DNA of 64,000 nucleotides from an uncultured Candidatus Melainabacteria bacterium (GCA_947364235.1 CANARY010000004.1:62001-126000); one strand, 5' to 3'. Shown: positions 8,948-16,722, counted from the first letter of the stretch. Numbers and translations: made by a program. The notes: generated from the sequence alone by a model not told the origin.

Positions 8948-9800
8948 ATGGTTTCAAATGCCGGAAGTCGGTGCAGGAAAAAACCGGCTGATTCTAACAA
9001 AGTATATTTATCAAATTTTTGGTGAATTTCCAGTCAGGGTTATTGCATTTTTTGTTGCATTGGCGGTTTTTGTTCAATCAAAAGACAGGCGCGAATTTTC
9101 TAAAAATTTTTATAAACATTTAGGAGTTAAGTATCCTTTGTTTTCAGCTTTTTGCATGTTTGTAAATTATGCTGATTCGCTGGTTGATAAGTTTATTTCT
9201 TGTATGGGAAAGCTTAATCCGGATAATTTTATTCTGCCGTCAGAAGAAATACCTCAGGGTACTTTTTTTATTACGACGCATGTTGGTAACGTAGAAGTTT
9301 TGCGTACATTGTTTCAATCAAGTAAATTTATTAATCCAAAACGCGTAAACGTATTTCTTCAAGGAAATGCTTGCGAAATTTTTAATAATTTTCTGAAAAC
9401 GCTGGAAATCAAGCTCAATATAGAAGTTTTTCCGGTCGAAGAAATCAGCGCAGATACATCAATTTTAATATCTGAGAAATTGAAATCCGGCGAGCTTGTA
9501 TTTATGGCAGGAGACAGGGTTTCTGCTCAGAATGAAAACAAAACTTATACTGTAGATTTTCTTGGTAAGAAAGCTGAGTTTCCGCTTGGAACTCTTAAGT
9601 TTGCTTTGATGTTGGATGCACCGATTTCGTTTATTGTTTGTGTTAAAAAAGGCAGAAACTACCATGTTTTTACTGAAAAATTTGTATCAGAAGGTAAAAA
9701 TCGCTTGGAAAAGCTTAATTTGCTGCAAGAAGCGTATTTGAAGTTTTTAAAACAATATGTCTGTAAATATCCGCTTCAATTTTATAATTTTGGCGGCTAG
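8940..9800 (+). CDS. LpxL/HtrB-like acyltransferase
   Basis: 286 residues. It has the lipid A late-acyltransferase pattern: an N-terminal membrane anchor (about 25-48), then TTHVGNVEVLRTL (H-x4-E catalytic pair), FMAGDRVSAQ in place of the usual GxLxDQ/D-type motif, and a C-terminal region that ends in QFYNFGG. In aryl polyene clusters a member of this family is standard. It is the last gene of the cluster and converges on the Y-family polymerase gene with a 4-nt overlap of stops. It could also act on lipid A; the operon context favours the cluster product. Confidence 0.75.
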   Translation: MPKWFQMPEVGAGKNRLILTKYIYQIFGEFPVRVIAFFVALAVFVQSKDRREFSKNFYKHLGVKYPLFSAFCMFVNYADSLVDKFISCMGKLNPDNFILPSEEIPQGTFFITTHVGNVEVLRTLFQSSKFINPKRVNVFLQGNACEIFNNFLKTLEIKLNIEVFPVEEISADTSILISEKLKSGELVFMAGDRVSAQNENKTYTVDFLGKKAEFPLGTLKFALMLDAPISFIVCVKKGRNYHVFTEKFVSEGKNRLEKLNLLQEAYLKFLKQYVCKYPLQFYNFGG

Positions 9801-11017
9801 ACTTCCTGAGGTTTTGTAAGAAAACCTTGCTTGAATGGGACATCTTTGTTTACAAATCCTGTGCGTACGATGTTTCTGCCAAATTTTTTTTCTAATGCAT
9901 CGAGGCTTTTTCCGAGTTTTTCAGACTGTTCCTTTTTTTCATTGTTATTGAATAAAGAAAGCTGTTCTTCAGTGCTTTTGTTAAAATCTTCAAGCACAAT
10001 GCCTACACTTCTGTAAACTTCATTTGAATTATACATTTCTGTTAGTACTGGAAATGCAGCTCGTGAGATTTCAAACTCAAAATCTGTTGTGGTTTCAAGC
10101 TTAACTTTTGAAAAAAGAGTTTTAAAATTTTTTGTTTTTAAGATTATACCGATTGTCGAGCATTTGCAGTCAATTCTTCTAAGCCTTACGCAGCAGGCAT
10201 GTATGTGAACAGAAAGCTCGTTTTTTAAAAAATTTAAATCAGAAGAGAACTGTAAAAATGATTTTGTGTCACTGATTGATTTTGGCAGTTCAACTTCGCT
10301 GCTTATCGGGGAAACTATTGTGCCCATAAGCTCTGTTTTTACTCCCATCCCATTTTTCCCGAATTTTGGTTTTATCCATTTGTCGTCCTTGCGGACATAA
10401 TCAAGTGCTGTTCTAACGCCTAAGCTCCTTAATTTGCTGCCGAGTTTTCTTCCAATTCCCCAGACCTCTTGAATATCTGTGTATTCAAGAAGATGATTTA
10501 TGCTTGATTTCCCGACAAGAGCAACTCTGTAAGAAGTGTTCTTGGCTTTATCAGAAGCGAGCTTGGCAAGTGTTTTTGTTCTGCTGACTCCAATTGTCAC
10601 GGGAATTCCTGCTTCTTCTAAAATTCGTTTTTGGATTTCGCGTGCGAGCTTAAAATAATTTTTCTTATAAAGCTTTGTGAGTCCGGTAAAATCAACGAAG
10701 GCTTCGTCGATTGAATAAACTTCAACATTCGGACTGTATTCTTTTAAGATTGCCATGACTTGTTGAGAGATTATTGTATAGTTATAATGGTTGGCATTGA
10801 TATAAATACATTGCGGAAACTTTTCAACAGCTTGAAAAAGCGGAATTCCCATGGGAATTCCGAGCATTTTTGCTTCGCGCGAACGTGAAATAACGCATCC
10901 TCGTTCTCCTGAAACAATAGAAACAGGAAGCCCTTGAAGTTCAGGTGTCCGTACGCGCTCGCAGGAGACAAAGAAGCTGTCACAGTCTATTAATGCTATG
11001 TACTTTTGATTGGTCAT
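9797..11017 (-). CDS. umuC: Y-family DNA polymerase (UmuC/Pol V-like)
   Basis: 406 residues. Translesion polymerase motifs are complete: metal-binding DCDSFFVSCE near the N-terminus, YSIDEAFVDF (catalytic acidic pair) at about residue 100, GIGRKLGSKL helix-hairpin-helix at about 185. The C-terminal tail has QLSLF, a consensus sliding-clamp binding motif. The CE after DSFFVS and the overall length fit UmuC rather than DinB. The ATG overlaps the stop of a 49-codon gene upstream (ATGA), where UmuD would be expected in classic operons, but that protein is far too small to be UmuD. I see no LexA box I can defend. Confidence 0.85.
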   Translation of the reverse strand: MTNQKYIALIDCDSFFVSCERVRTPELQGLPVSIVSGERGCVISRSREAKMLGIPMGIPLFQAVEKFPQCIYINANHYNYTIISQQVMAILKEYSPNVEVYSIDEAFVDFTGLTKLYKKNYFKLAREIQKRILEEAGIPVTIGVSRTKTLAKLASDKAKNTSYRVALVGKSSINHLLEYTDIQEVWGIGRKLGSKLRSLGVRTALDYVRKDDKWIKPKFGKNGMGVKTELMGTIVSPISSEVELPKSISDTKSFLQFSSDLNFLKNELSVHIHACCVRLRRIDCKCSTIGIILKTKNFKTLFSKVKLETTTDFEFEISRAAFPVLTEMYNSNEVYRSVGIVLEDFNKSTEEQLSLFNNNEKKEQSEKLGKSLDALEKKFGRNIVRTGFVNKDVPFKQGFLTKPQEV

Positions 11018-11163
11018 TTTTCTTCCCTGATTTCGAATAAAAGTCCCTGGTTATATTTTTTAACGTACCATTTATGGAAGTTTAATGCGCGCTTTATATC
11101 GGGAGTCTGGAACTTTTCTGTTCTTTTTCCGCCTTTGATTTCTACGAATTTGTAAATAGTCAT
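11014..11163 (-). CDS. 49-residue basic protein coupled to the Y-family polymerase
   Basis: Reading from the ATG at 11163 gives 49 residues beginning MTIYKFVEIKGGKRTEKF and ending IREEK, with the stop overlapping the polymerase ATG as ATGA. It is strongly basic and has no membrane segment. I do not recognise a family. The coupling argues that it is translated and acts with the polymerase, for example as a regulatory partner or simply as a translational lead-in. There is no clear ribosome site, and only 28 nt separate it from the terminator of the gene before it. Confidence 0.55.
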   Translation of the reverse strand: MTIYKFVEIKGGKRTEKFQTPDIKRALNFHKWYVKKYNQGLLFEIREEK

Positions 11164-11191
11164 AGCAACAGTTTAACATATTAAAAAAATA

Positions 11192-11217
11192 AAAGCTCCT
11201 GTGGGAACAGGAGCTTT
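11192..11217 (-). terminator. rho-independent terminator of the histidine-rich gene
   Basis: Perfect 11-bp stem (AAAGCTCCTGT / ACAGGAGCTTT) with a 4-nt loop; on the minus strand it is followed by TTATTTTTTT. It ends transcription of the histidine-rich gene just before the 49-codon gene. Confidence 0.85.
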
Positions 11218-11235
11218 GGTCTGTACGGGAGAAAG

Positions 11236-11565
11236 TTAGAATCGAATATAAATTCCGCTTTGAAAATGTGGTCTTACAACGTAGTCGTCGCAAAAACTCA
11301 TTTTAGAATCGTAGAAATAATTGTTCCAACAGCTGCGCCTAACCAACACTCCGCCAATTACGGCAGAGCCTCCATAAGGTCTATGATAGCGATGCGGCGG
11401 AGGAGCTCCCCATCCGTTGTGATGGTGAGGCGGACGATGATAACTGTGACCTGCGCGGATTACTTGACCGTGATGCGGTCCTCTGTGCGCAGAAGCAGCT
11501 GCAAATGCAGGTGCGTTTAAGCTTAAAACTGAAACCAAGCCAAGTATTGCGATAAACTTTTTCAT
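11236..11565 (-). CDS. small histidine-rich exported protein
   Basis: 109 residues. Residues 1-22 are a signal peptide ending in AFAAA. The mature part is rich in His, Pro, Gly and Tyr (HRGPHHGQVIRAGHSYH, RPPHHHNGWG), then a hydrophobic AVIGGVLVRR turn and a C-terminal part with two Cys. The histidine clusters suggest binding of Ni, Zn or Cu in the periplasm or at the surface; that is inference. AGGTGTAAGC precedes the ATG. Standing alone with its own terminator, it is probably monocistronic. Confidence 0.7.
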   Translation of the reverse strand: MKKFIAILGLVSVLSLNAPAFAAASAHRGPHHGQVIRAGHSYHRPPHHHNGWGAPPPHRYHRPYGGSAVIGGVLVRRSCWNNYFYDSKMSFCDDYVVRPHFQSGIYIRF

Positions 11566-11620
11566 GCTTACACCTCTTTCTAATATTTAGAACGATTTGA
11601 ATTTATTTTTTGTTCATTTT

Positions 11621-11653
11621 CTCTGGCGCTCCGCCATCGGCGGAGCGCCAGAG
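11621..11653. repeat. perfect 15-bp GC-rich inverted repeat
   Basis: Arms CTCTGGCGCTCCGCC and GGCGGAGCGCCAGAG with a 3-nt ATC loop, between the start of the histidine-rich gene and the adk promoter. No T-run follows on either strand, so it is not a standard terminator. The GC content is far above that of the surroundings. Confidence 0.9.
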
Positions 11654-11668
11654 GGTGATGCTTGCTAA

Positions 11669-11696
11669 TTTACATTCTGTTTTGAAGGTTTATAAT
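11669..11696 (+). promoter_or_regulatory. sigma70-like promoter of adk
   Basis: TTTACA (11669-11674), 16-nt spacer, TATAAT (11691-11696), then AAGAAGGAG ahead of the adk ATG. Confidence 0.6.
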
Positions 11697-11718
11697 AAAA
11701 ATAAGAAGGAGCAAAAAA

Positions 11719-12375
11719 ATGAAAAAAGAACTTATTTTTTTAGGACCTCCGGCATGCGGTAAAGGTACTCAAACAAACAGACTGTCTGAATACTTAGGAT
11801 TTCCGCACGTTGATACAGGTTCACTTTTGAGAGCAGAAATTGCGAAAGAAACAGAAGAAGGAAAAGTGGCAAAATCTTTCATAGATAAAGGCCAGCTTGT
11901 TCCGCCGGAACTTGTAGGCCGAATTATTGCAAATAAGCTTGCTGGAGAAGAATGCAAAAACGGATATGTTCTTGATGGTTATCCAAGAAGCCTTGAACAA
12001 GCAAAAATGCTTGATGAAATTAATGCTAACGTTGATAAAGAAGAAGCTTCTTTTAAAGCAATTTATTTTGATATTGATACTCAGATTCTTATCGAAAGAA
12101 TTATTTATCGCGAATCTTGTCCTGTTTGCGGCGAAATTTATAACAAGAAATTTAAGCCGTCAATGGTTGCAGGGAAATGCGATAAATGCGGAGTAGATTT
12201 GAAAACACGCGCAGATGATAACGAAGAAACTGCAAAACTTCGTTTTGAAACATATTTTAGAGAAACAGCGCCTTTAATTGAGTTTTATGAAAATAAAGGT
12301 GTCTTATATAAAATAGATGCAAACGGTTCAATTGACGAAGTTTGGGAAAGACTTTTAGAAGTAGTTAATAAGTAA
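11719..12375 (+). CDS. adk: adenylate kinase, zinc-LID type
   Basis: 218 residues. Catalyses ATP + AMP to 2 ADP in the cytoplasm. P-loop GPPACGKGT at residues 9-17; AMP-binding DTGSLLR and DGYPRSLEQA; LID with four cysteines (CPVCG and CDKCG), the zinc-binding long form. All catalytic arginines of the core appear present. It has its own promoter and a bidirectional terminator, so it is probably a single-gene unit here rather than part of a ribosomal protein operon. Confidence 0.97.
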   Translation: MKKELIFLGPPACGKGTQTNRLSEYLGFPHVDTGSLLRAEIAKETEEGKVAKSFIDKGQLVPPELVGRIIANKLAGEECKNGYVLDGYPRSLEQAKMLDEINANVDKEEASFKAIYFDIDTQILIERIIYRESCPVCGEIYNKKFKPSMVAGKCDKCGVDLKTRADDNEETAKLRFETYFRETAPLIEFYENKGVLYKIDANGSIDEVWERLLEVVNK

Positions 12376-12404
12376 AAAAAAGCGGTTTTAAACCGCTTTT
12401 TTTA
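12374..12404. terminator. bidirectional terminator between adk and rimO
   Basis: A-run, GCGGTTT / AAACCGC stem, T-run; symmetrical, so it can serve both convergent genes. Confidence 0.85.
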
Positions 12405-13700
12405 TATCTCTCCAATTAAATCATATTCTGTTGAGCCTATGATTTTTACCATTTCAATATCACCTGGAATAACAATTTTATCTGTTTGAATATTTACAAC
12501 TCCGTCAATTTCAGGTGCGTCAAACTGAGTTCTTGCAATAACTTCACCTTCATCTGAACAGCATTCAATTATACACGGAATTAATTTCCCAACGAATTTT
12601 TTGTTGCGCTCAATTGAAATTTCTTGCTGGATTTCCATAAGCTTTTTGTATCTTTGGTTTGCAATTTTAGCAGGAACACGGTTCGGCATATTGTAAGACG
12701 GAGTTCCTTTCTCGCGTGAATACTTGAATACACCCATTCTGTCAAATTTCATATCACGAACAAACTCACACAAATGTTCAAAATGCTCTTCGGTCTCTCC
12801 AGGATATCCGACAATAAATGCGGTTCTTATTGAAACATCCGGTATTCGCTTTCTGATATTTTCAATCATAGGGCGGTAATCAAAAGCCGGCCTGTTCATC
12901 ATCTTAAGCATTTCAGGATGTGAATGCTGCAAAGGAATATCAACATATTTGACAACTTTATCAAGTTTTGCAATTGCGTCAATTAACTCATCATCAAGAT
13001 GTGTCGGATAAGCGTACATAAATCTCAACCAGCCTAAACCTTCGATTTTGTTCAGCTCTTCTAATAGTTTAGGAAGCGAAGGTTTTTTGTAAATATCAAT
13101 CCCGTAACTTGTTGTGTCCTGCGCAATAAGTATAATTTCTGTTACACCTTTTTTAACGAGTTTTTTTGCTTCTTCGATAATATTTTCTATCGGACGTGAA
13201 CGATAATCGCCTCTAAGATAAGGAATAATACAATATCCGCAGCGATAGTTACAGCCGTCAGCAATTTTTATGTACGAACTTGCCCCCATAGTAATCTGCT
13301 GGCGTTCGATGTTTTCGGGATAAATGTATTCAGGATTTTTGTTTACTTCACAAACGTATTCATTATCAACTTTTTTAATTACTTCAACGATTTTGGTAAA
13401 ATCTGTTGTGCCAATAACTGCTGCAAGCTCCGGGATTTCTTTTTTTAAATCTTCCGGGTGTTTTTGGGCAAGGCAGCCGGTTACAATAACTTTTTTACCT
13501 TCTTCGACTAATTCCAAAATTGAATGAATAGACTCGCGCTCAGCATCACAGATGAATGAACACGTGTTTACGATTACGATATCGCTTTCATCTTCATTAA
13601 GCGTGATTTCATATCCGCTCTGGGCTAAAAGTCCTAAGATTAATTCTGAATCAACTAAATTTTTTGCACATCCGTGACTAACAAGAGCTATCTTTTTCAT
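12402..13700 (-). CDS. rimO: ribosomal protein S12 methylthiotransferase
   Basis: 432 residues. Adds a methylthio group to the conserved Asp of S12. The N-terminal MTTase domain has cysteines in SHGCAKN, VNTCSF and TGCLAQ (the auxiliary cluster). The radical SAM motif is CNYRCGYC at about residue 150. The C-terminal TRAM domain (about 370-432) includes GEVIARTQFDAPEIDGVVNI, a RimO-type rather than MiaB-type ending. Its substrate gene rpsL lies at 36.4-36.8 kb. The gene converges with adk. Confidence 0.93.
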   Translation of the reverse strand: MKKIALVSHGCAKNLVDSELILGLLAQSGYEITLNEDESDIVIVNTCSFICDAERESIHSILELVEEGKKVIVTGCLAQKHPEDLKKEIPELAAVIGTTDFTKIVEVIKKVDNEYVCEVNKNPEYIYPENIERQQITMGASSYIKIADGCNYRCGYCIIPYLRGDYRSRPIENIIEEAKKLVKKGVTEIILIAQDTTSYGIDIYKKPSLPKLLEELNKIEGLGWLRFMYAYPTHLDDELIDAIAKLDKVVKYVDIPLQHSHPEMLKMMNRPAFDYRPMIENIRKRIPDVSIRTAFIVGYPGETEEHFEHLCEFVRDMKFDRMGVFKYSREKGTPSYNMPNRVPAKIANQRYKKLMEIQQEISIERNKKFVGKLIPCIIECCSDEGEVIARTQFDAPEIDGVVNIQTDKIVIPGDIEMVKIIGSTEYDLIGEI

Positions 13701-13729
13701 AATTAAAATGTAGCATAAAAATAATAAAT

Positions 13730-14452
13730 TTATTCAAATTCATCAAACTTGGAAAGTTTTACCTGGCGAAACTGGCTTTTGAGAAAATCTTCTGCAGTTC
13801 CTTTATGTTTTTTACGGATATAAGGAGAGTTTGGGGTGTAAGTATGATAAATTACGTTTTTATCATTTATTTCCAGCTCAAAATCCATCTTTCCTTCTTT
13901 TAATATATATGAATTAGTTAGTGAATTACTTAGATATAACGTATCCTCTTTGTTGTCATAATAAGCTGCAAATTTGCCAAAAAAATGAACATCTCGTCTT
14001 GCTGCGAATATTGAGTATGGAATATTTAATTTTTCAAAAATTTGTTTTATTTTTTCAAGCTGTCTGACATTATATTTTGAATTATCTTCAAGTTGAAACC
14101 CGCCCAAAATAAATGCATGCAGATTCTCTTTTGTTAAATCAATTTTTTCAAGAATTCTCCGCTCAAGCTTGCTTATGCTAAATCCTTGCTGCCGATATTT
14201 TTTTGCATTTTTCTGATTAAGAATACATTGGTGAAACATTGTTATGCTGTTGTTGTCAATGATTCCCCCTGCAATACAATCAAGAATTTGCGTTGTGAAA
14301 AGTTTCTTGCCTTTCTTCATTGTGTCGGCATTCCAAGGATACCCAACTTCATGGATTTTAGGTTTTAAGCATTTTGTTTTGTCGTTAAACGACGACATGC
14401 TAATTAGTTTTATTTTCGAAGTAAAGTTAATGTTATCAAGCTGTGTTTTCAT
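13730..14452 (-). CDS. unknown protein with a CheD-like Cys-His-Thr pattern
   Basis: 240 residues, no signal peptide. The N-terminus DNINFTSKIKLIS resembles that of other unknowns in this window. The centre reads TTQILDCIAGGIID...TMFHQC: a Thr six residues before a Cys and a His 15 residues after it, close to the Thr-Cys-His layout of CheD glutamine deamidases (T-x5-C then His about 17 further). Next comes HAFILGGFQLED followed by a helix and NIPYSIFAARRDVHFFGK, which resembles the CheD GGA and dxGG strands. I infer a CheD-like deamidase fold, with no chemotaxis gene nearby to support a chemotaxis role. No clear ribosome site. Confidence 0.5.
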   Translation of the reverse strand: MKTQLDNINFTSKIKLISMSSFNDKTKCLKPKIHEVGYPWNADTMKKGKKLFTTQILDCIAGGIIDNNSITMFHQCILNQKNAKKYRQQGFSISKLERRILEKIDLTKENLHAFILGGFQLEDNSKYNVRQLEKIKQIFEKLNIPYSIFAARRDVHFFGKFAAYYDNKEDTLYLSNSLTNSYILKEGKMDFELEINDKNVIYHTYTPNSPYIRKKHKGTAEDFLKSQFRQVKLSKFDEFE

Positions 14453-14470
14453 TTAATTATATTAACATAA

Positions 14471-14809
14471 TCATTTCTTAAAAATAAAGAATACAGCTAA
14501 AATAATAAATACAAATCCTACAAGGTAATTCCATTTAAATTGTTCTTTAAGATACCATACTGAGAAAAATGAAAAAACTGTAAGAGTAATTACTTCCTGA
14601 ATTGTTTTTAGTTGTACTGCGTTATAACATTCATATCCAATTCTGTTTGCAGGTACTTGAAAACAGTATTCAAAAAACGCAATTCCCCAGCTTGCAAGGA
14701 TTACGATTAAAACCGGCAGACTGCGGAATTTTAAATGACCGTACCACGCAAAAGTCATAAATATATTTGAGATTAATAATAAAATTATTGGTGCAATATG
14801 TCTGAGCAT
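14471..14809 (-). CDS. DUF486-type four-helix membrane protein
   Basis: 112 residues with four membrane helices and the family pattern SNIFMTFAWYGHLK, EYCFQVPANRIGY and QLKTIQEVITL. DUF486 proteins belong to the small drug/metabolite transporter superfamily; substrate unknown. There is no ribosome site. A TAGAAT box ends 6 nt before the ATG, which would make the mRNA leaderless, although the -35 region is poor. Confidence 0.8.
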   Translation of the reverse strand: MLRHIAPIILLLISNIFMTFAWYGHLKFRSLPVLIVILASWGIAFFEYCFQVPANRIGYECYNAVQLKTIQEVITLTVFSFFSVWYLKEQFKWNYLVGFVFIILAVFFIFKK

Positions 14810-14881
14810 ATTCCAATTCTAGCACAAATTTGCTGTATTTATGTTAAGATGTTAACAGCTATAGGAAGGAGAAATATAGAA

Positions 14882-15826
14882 ATGGCACAGAGAATTGGTA
14901 TTGACGTAGGCGGAACCAATGTTAAAATCGCTCTTGTAAGCGATGAAGGTAAAATTATTTATTCAAACTCAATTCCGACAAGAGCGGAAATGGGTTATGA
15001 ATATACTATAAACAGCATGAAAGAAGCAATAAGAGAACTTCTAAAAGAAACAAAAACAGAAGCTTCTGATATTGAAGGAATAGGCTTCGGCTTCCCGGGA
15101 CAAATTGATTGCAAAAACGGTATTGTAAGACTTGCTCCAAATATTCCGGGCTGGGTAAATGTACCGATTGCAGAAATTATGGAAAAAGAATTCGGTATTC
15201 CTACAAGAGTCGATAATGACGTAAGAACAGCTGCTCTTGGTGAGTTAAACTATGGCGCAGGCGTAGGCTGCGAAAACTTGGTCTGCATAACTGTAGGAAC
15301 AGGTATCGGCTCAGGGCTTGTAATTAACGGCAAACTCGTAAGAGGAGCTGATAACGCAGCTGGCGAGCTCGGTCATATTAAACTTAATATGGAAGGCGGA
15401 CCTCTTTGCGGCTGCGGAGACAGAGGATGTTTAGAAGCTTATGCTTCCGGCCCAAGTATTGTTGCTATGGCAGAAGAATATATTAGAGGCGGTAAATCTA
15501 CTAAATATAGAGAACTTGCTAACCCTGATATTACTCCTTATATCGTTGCAGTAGCTGCAAAAGAAGGCGACCCGGTTGCAAAACAAATTTTCAGAGTTAT
15601 GGGTGAATACATCGGTATGGGATTGACAAGTGTTGTTAACCTTTTAAACCCTGAAAAAATTATTATCGGAGGCGGAGTTGCTGATGCCGGAGATATTTTG
15701 CTCGACCCGATTAGAGAAACAATCGCAAAACGCGCAATGACAATTCAAAAAAATGTTGAAATAGTTCCAGCTCAGCTTGGTAACACAGCCGGAGTTATAG
15801 GTGCAAGCCTGCTGATTAAATCGTAA
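14882..15826 (+). CDS. ROK-family glucokinase
   Basis: 314 residues from the ATG at 14882, preceded by AGGAAGGAG. Phosphorylates glucose or a related sugar with ATP. Phosphate motif GIDVGGTNVK; sugar-binding RVDNDVR and ELGHIKL; the ROK zinc/signature segment with CGCGDRGCLEAYASG; adenosine motif GGGVADAG. It lacks the N-terminal helix-turn-helix of ROK repressors, so it is a kinase. With glgA and malQ it would feed glucose into or out of glycogen. It could also be specific for another hexose. Confidence 0.9.
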   Translation: MAQRIGIDVGGTNVKIALVSDEGKIIYSNSIPTRAEMGYEYTINSMKEAIRELLKETKTEASDIEGIGFGFPGQIDCKNGIVRLAPNIPGWVNVPIAEIMEKEFGIPTRVDNDVRTAALGELNYGAGVGCENLVCITVGTGIGSGLVINGKLVRGADNAAGELGHIKLNMEGGPLCGCGDRGCLEAYASGPSIVAMAEEYIRGGKSTKYRELANPDITPYIVAVAAKEGDPVAKQIFRVMGEYIGMGLTSVVNLLNPEKIIIGGGVADAGDILLDPIRETIAKRAMTIQKNVEIVPAQLGNTAGVIGASLLIKS

Positions 15827-15835
15827 AATTAGAAT

Positions 15836-15872
15836 AAAAAAGGGGCGGATGCAAAGCATCCGCCCCTTTTTT
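15836..15872. terminator. bidirectional terminator, perfect 17-bp stem
   Basis: AAAAAAGGGGCGGATGC and its exact complement around a 3-nt AAA loop, between the convergent ROK and lytic transglycosylase genes. Confidence 0.92.
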
Positions 15873-15879
15873 ATTAAGC

Positions 15880-16494
15880 TTATAATATTTCCATAGCCGG
15901 ATCTGATAATTTAACTTCCGGAATTTCTTTTAAGTTTGGAAGCTCAAATTCTTTTGGTTTTGTTTGAGCTTCTGTTTTTTGCTCCGGCATCGGAGCTTTC
16001 GCTTGAAGCATTTTTGCAATTGCCGGATCCGGATTTGTTTTCTGCCTGTTGTATTCAAGCATAATCTGGTTTACAAATCTCTTGGTTTCTGCGTAAGGAG
16101 GAATTGCACCTCCGAATTTTTTAACGTTTCCCGGACCTGCATTGTAAGCTGCAAGCGCGAGTTCTGTAGAACCGAACATTTTATACATCATTTTGTAATA
16201 AGTAAGCCCGGCTTTAATGTTTTCGTTCATGAGATAAGGGTTAAATCCCATTCTTTGCGCTGTTGATGGAAGTAATTGGAACACGCCGACTGCGCCGTAA
16301 GGGCTTCTCAGCTCGTGTCTGAATCCGGATTCTTTCTTCGCAATGCTTAATGCAAGCGCCGGATCGACATTCAATTCGATTGAATGTTTTACGATGGTTT
16401 CTTTAATTACACTCTCAGGTGCAGGAGCAGCTTGAACCCTAACGCACAGCAAACTCAGCAATGCAATAGCTGTTAAGACTGTTTTTCTAATCAT
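15880..16494 (-). CDS. SLT-type lytic transglycosylase
   Basis: 204 residues. Signal peptide (residues 1-22, ending RVQAAPA). The SLT domain follows: KKESGFRHEL with the catalytic Glu, SPYGAVGVFQLLPSTA, NIKAGLTYYKMMY and LALAAYNAGPGNVKKFGG. It cleaves peptidoglycan glycan strands. The C-terminal 60 residues are proline/lysine rich with no domain I recognise. AAGAGGATTTC precedes the ATG. The mRNA leader is about 220 nt and contains a closed, structured element, so expression is probably controlled at the RNA level. Confidence 0.9.
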   Translation of the reverse strand: MIRKTVLTAIALLSLLCVRVQAAPAPESVIKETIVKHSIELNVDPALALSIAKKESGFRHELRSPYGAVGVFQLLPSTAQRMGFNPYLMNENIKAGLTYYKMMYKMFGSTELALAAYNAGPGNVKKFGGAIPPYAETKRFVNQIMLEYNRQKTNPDPAIAKMLQAKAPMPEQKTEAQTKPKEFELPNLKEIPEVKLSDPAMEIL

Positions 16495-16523
16495 TGAAAT
16501 CCTCTTGTGTTATTGTAAATTGG

Positions 16524-16709
16524 ATTCTGTAGACTATCCTCAAAAATCCTCCCTACGGTTTCGCTTTGTTCTCGTTTGGTTCCTGCCAGAACGTCTTTCC
16601 TAAATTTTTAGCTATACTGCTTAAGTCCCGATGACTCCGGCTAAAAACTTGTTAGGCGACTACCTCTGATTTTCCCCGCACTCCGGCTTGGATAAATAAT
16701 TTACAGAAT
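16524..16709 (-). ncRNA. structured 5' leader of the lytic transglycosylase gene (riboswitch candidate)
   Basis: Nested long-range complementarity closes the element: ATTCTGTA (16524-16531) with TACAGAAT (16702-16709), and TATCC (16535-16539) with GGATA (16690-16694). Inside, on the minus strand, GTTTTTAGC pairs with GCTAAAAAT. AGCCGGAGT occurs twice, 46 nt apart (plus-strand ACTCCGGCT at 16634-16642 and 16680-16688). The GC content is higher than in neighbouring intergenic DNA. It ends about 30 nt before the ATG with no U-run, so control would act on translation. I could not match it to a known riboswitch class. Confidence 0.5.
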
Positions 16710-16722
16710 GTATGTCAATAAC

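Noticed and set aside
9797..11017. LexA/SOS box upstream of the Y-family polymerase
   Set aside because: No palindrome of a known LexA type could be defended in the short space before the 49-codon gene.
11260..11520. 86-codon plus-strand frame opposite the histidine-rich gene
   Set aside because: Shadow of a biased coding sequence; the minus-strand frame has a signal peptide, ribosome site and terminator.
16524..16709. c-di-AMP (ydaO) riboswitch call
   Set aside because: Context (cell-wall hydrolase) fits, but the class-defining conserved segments I know are not found, so I describe it only as a structured leader.
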